From contig NZ_CP157484.1 in assembly GCF_045348435.1 (NCBI RefSeq), positions 682,001 to 746,000 on the forward strand: a stretch of DNA of 64,000 nucleotides. The letters run 5' to 3'. The DNA is from Alsobacter sp045348435 (lineage in GTDB: Bacteria; Pseudomonadota; Alphaproteobacteria; Rhizobiales; Beijerinckiaceae). The translations under genes and the position numbers were made by a program. Below, piece after piece: positions 62,289-64,000 of the stretch. The notes below the pieces were generated by a model. The model saw only the letters and a program-made list of their open reading frames with translations, was not told where the DNA came from and did not search any database. Each line of letters starts with the position of its first letter. Positions within the stretch are counted from its first letter, which is position 1.

Positions 62289-62480
62289 ATGCGTATGATC
62301 ATTGGTGGCATGGTCCTGGCGGTGGTGATCGGCGTGGCCGCCGGGCTTGTGCTGACCAACATGCAAACGCCAGCCTGGCGGGCCTTCAGCACCGCTGGAG
62401 CTCGTGTCGGAGACCCCGGCGAAAACCTCGTCGGGCCACCCTGGCGCAACAGCGCGCGCGAACACTCAGCCAAGTTATAG
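62289..62480 (+). CDS. Small membrane protein of the fdh operon, 63 aa
   Basis: A single hydrophobic segment (IIGGMVLAVVIGVAAGLVL near residues 4-22) is followed by a short exported part with AFSTAGARVGDPGENLVGPP then W. A short protein of this form (ending in a DPGxNLVGxxW motif) is found at the end of similar operons. It is 20 bases past the previous gene with a GAGGGGAGGGAG site. The function is unknown; it may be a small complex subunit (inference). Confidence 0.65.
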   Translation: MRMIIGGMVLAVVIGVAAGLVLTNMQTPAWRAFSTAGARVGDPGENLVGPPWRNSAREHSAKL

Positions 62481-63396
62481 CCGACCTCAGCGCTCATCTT
62501 TCTGCACGTTTTACCTCATCGAGCGCTTCGGGGGGGCGGTGCAGACCGTTCAGCTCATGTTGTTCCTGTTTCTGGTCTCGGCTGAAGCTGGCGTGCTTGT
62601 TTGCGCCTAATCGGCCGCCGGGTGGGACGGGGTCGGATGAACTCGTTCTCGATCCTTTGCACCCTGCCATTTGCGCCGGCATTGCAGTTCGCGTCCCTGT
62701 TCTGGATCAGAGTGCTCACCGCGTGTATCGAACTGGTCGCGGCGATCGCCCGGCACCATCCTAATCTTTGCTATGGATCTAGTTCCGAACCGTGTGGGGC
62801 TAAGGTGGACTGTTCTTCCGGCTCATTTTCAAGTTGTGTGGCTAGCCGCGGTGATCATGGGCGATCGCCGACGGTGGGCATCAATTCAAAATTTTGCGCA
62901 TTCGGGCGGATTATGATGTCGGCAATCCACCCAATGCAGTCGCTTGCTTTAACACGGCTCAGAGTCCGACTTGGGTCAGGACGCCGGTGGGGCAGGTCTG
63001 CCTCGCGCCATGAGCGGACACTGGAGCTTCTGCTTCTTACAGACCTTGGCGGAGGCGGATACGAGATCGGCGCGGCGGGGGCTGGGCCGCGTGTCCGCCG
63101 GCAAATCGAGACATCCGGTACCAGGGACTCAACCGACAACATAGCCATGGCGACCCGTCTCGTCTCTGTGAACTGACGTTCTTCGGAGGGGCCAACACCA
63201 CTGCCGGCATTGTTGACGACGATGTCGATCCGCTAATTTTGCGCCTAGTCTAACGCCTCACGACTTATGAGCCCGGGGGGGGGGGCGCATCCTGAACGTC
63301 TGCACTGACTTGCATGACGCGCCAGGCTGAAGGTGAACGGAGCATCGGTGGCGTGATACAATCGCGCCACCCAGGCGTAGCAGAGCCTGGCAACTC
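62481..63396. other. Decayed region with an SDR remnant
   Basis: No intact gene is recognised in 916 bases. On the minus strand, bases 63230 down to about 63175 encode IDIVVNNAGSGVGPSEERQF, the NNAG region of a short-chain dehydrogenase/reductase, with a stop codon two codons upstream. This is a fragment of an SDR gene without its Rossmann start or catalytic YxxxK. A run of at least ten G residues (near 63275) could hide an assembly error. The rest is unrecognised. Confidence 0.5.
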
Positions 63397-63408
63397 GTGA
63401 GGACGGAT

Positions 63409-63738
63409 ATGCTGGCCACCAGCAAAGCTGCCGGCCCATTCTTGCGGGCCTCTGGTCTGTTTGCGCTTTTGGGTATCAATTGCGCGTCTGCCGAGGACAA
63501 GCTTGGCCTGCCGCGGTACGATACCGTGGCGTACTGTTCCACCTCTGACTTGTCCAACGTGTCACGGGACGGCTGCCTGAAAGGGGAGGAGAGCATGCGC
63601 GCAAAGCTGGCGACGGAATGGTCCGCCTATCCGTTTCAGAAGCGCCACTTCTGCGTCACGTCCGTCCGTTTGCTGCCGAAGGCGCAGCGATCCTACAGCA
63701 TGCTGCATGGATGCCTGGTGGAGCAGGGGGTCAGCTAG
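63409..63738 (+). CDS. Secreted hypothetical protein with four cysteines, about 109 aa
   Basis: The product starts LATSKAAGPFLRASGLFALL (signal-like) and has the text VAYCSTSDLSNVSRDGCLKG, then EESMRAKLATEW, HFCVTSV and YSMLHGCLVEQ. The pattern C-x(n)-C-x-G-EE, W, C, SY-x-x-L-x-x-CL is seen in small secreted proteins of Rhizobiales, but no function is known. The cysteines probably pair. The ATG at 63409 and a GTG at 63397 are both possible starts. Confidence 0.6.
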   Translation: MLATSKAAGPFLRASGLFALLGINCASAEDKLGLPRYDTVAYCSTSDLSNVSRDGCLKGEESMRAKLATEWSAYPFQKRHFCVTSVRLLPKAQRSYSMLHGCLVEQGVS

Positions 63739-64000
63739 TCACAGCTTGGCCATCTCCAGCACACCTTTCGCCAAGACCGTCCCGGACGACGCCTGCGCCC
63801 CGGATGAGTCTTCGGCCGAGTCCCGCGTCAACACCAGGATGACGCCTGCGCTGAGCAATTGTGCTCTCGAAGGAGATAGCATTAGCTGCGAGGTCCGCTC
63901 TCGTTCGATAACGCCAAGCACGATCGGGTCGTCATCGCCGTTCATGAGCGACAGGACGTAACGACCGGTGTCCGGAACCGGTCGCCTGGTGGGGACAATG
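63739..64000 (-). CDS. Hypothetical protein, partial at the right edge
   Basis: The minus-strand frame is open to the window edge. It reads, in part, IVPTRRPVPDTGRYVLSLMN, GDDDPIVLGVIERERTSQLM and SAGVILVLTRDSAED before a low-complexity end, ALAKGVLEMAKL-like. The open edge means the start lies to the right of the window. No family is recognised. Its stop codon directly follows that of the 63409 gene. Confidence 0.45.
   Translation of the reverse strand, partial: IVPTRRPVPDTGRYVLSLMNGDDDPIVLGVIERERTSQLMLSPSRAQLLSAGVILVLTRDSAEDSSGAQASSGTVLAKGVLEMAKL

Overview
The window comes from a high-GC alphaproteobacterium. Several features point to Hyphomicrobiales (Rhizobiales), near the methylotroph/oxalotroph groups: a BA14K-like secreted protein, a Tad pilus locus of the rhizobial gene order, DUF2778, DUF1499 and DUF3305/3306 proteins, GCGAAAAG-type palindromic repeats, and an oxc-frc oxalate locus with a TAT-exported formate dehydrogenase. 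No rRNA gene or species marker is present, so the genus is not assigned.

Region 1 (1-8.2 kb) is ordinary chromosome: the glyS tail, a HAD phosphatase, a MarR regulator divergent from an acyl-CoA ligase, a DUF1499 protein, a metallo-hydrolase, BioY, a TauE/SafE permease and a VapBC pair. Region 2 (8.2-19.7 kb) is an oxalate catabolic locus. Formyl-CoA transferase, oxalyl-CoA decarboxylase and a GntR regulator read left. An OxlT-like antiporter, an ADP-forming acyl-CoA synthetase, SucCD and a second, paralogous GntR regulator read right. A recurring operator-like element (TTGGCATGCCAAATACCA and variants) lies in the main intergenic regions. A pyruvate kinase, a large chemoreceptor and two secreted proteins follow (19.7-25.7 kb). 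Region 3 (25.8-36.4 kb) is a Tad/Cpa pilus assembly locus, tadD-C-B-A-Z, small lipoprotein, secretin and a detached TadG-like protein, ending in a DUF2778 peptidoglycan enzyme. No Flp pilin, prepilin peptidase or RcpC is visible here.

Region 4 (37.06-44.86 kb) looks like a decayed mobile island. It starts exactly at a 45-nt 3' fragment of a tRNA-Pro gene, broken at the anticodon loop and still followed by its own terminator. It contains a right-truncated IS256 element, an IS110-family transposase, an IS630 remnant, prophage tail-type genes, several small low-GC cargo genes, and a ParB/methylase-type phage gene cut off after about 50 codons where it meets the 3' end of a MATE gene. Region 5 (44.9-49.4 kb) holds the MATE pump, an MFS pseudogene, their MarR regulator with two near-identical operators, an RppH remnant and a membrane protein.

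Region 6 (49.9-62.5 kb) is a formate dehydrogenase locus: fdhA-B-C with a TorD-type chaperone, a small TAT peptide, DUF3305, DUF3306 and DUF6352 proteins, a biotin/lipoate-ligase-like protein, a divergent multi-cluster ferredoxin and a WD40-cytochrome c fusion. It would oxidise the formate released by oxalyl-CoA decarboxylase, so the two metabolic loci are functionally linked although an island lies between them. The right end (62.5-64 kb) contains decayed sequence, a small secreted protein and one gene running off the edge.
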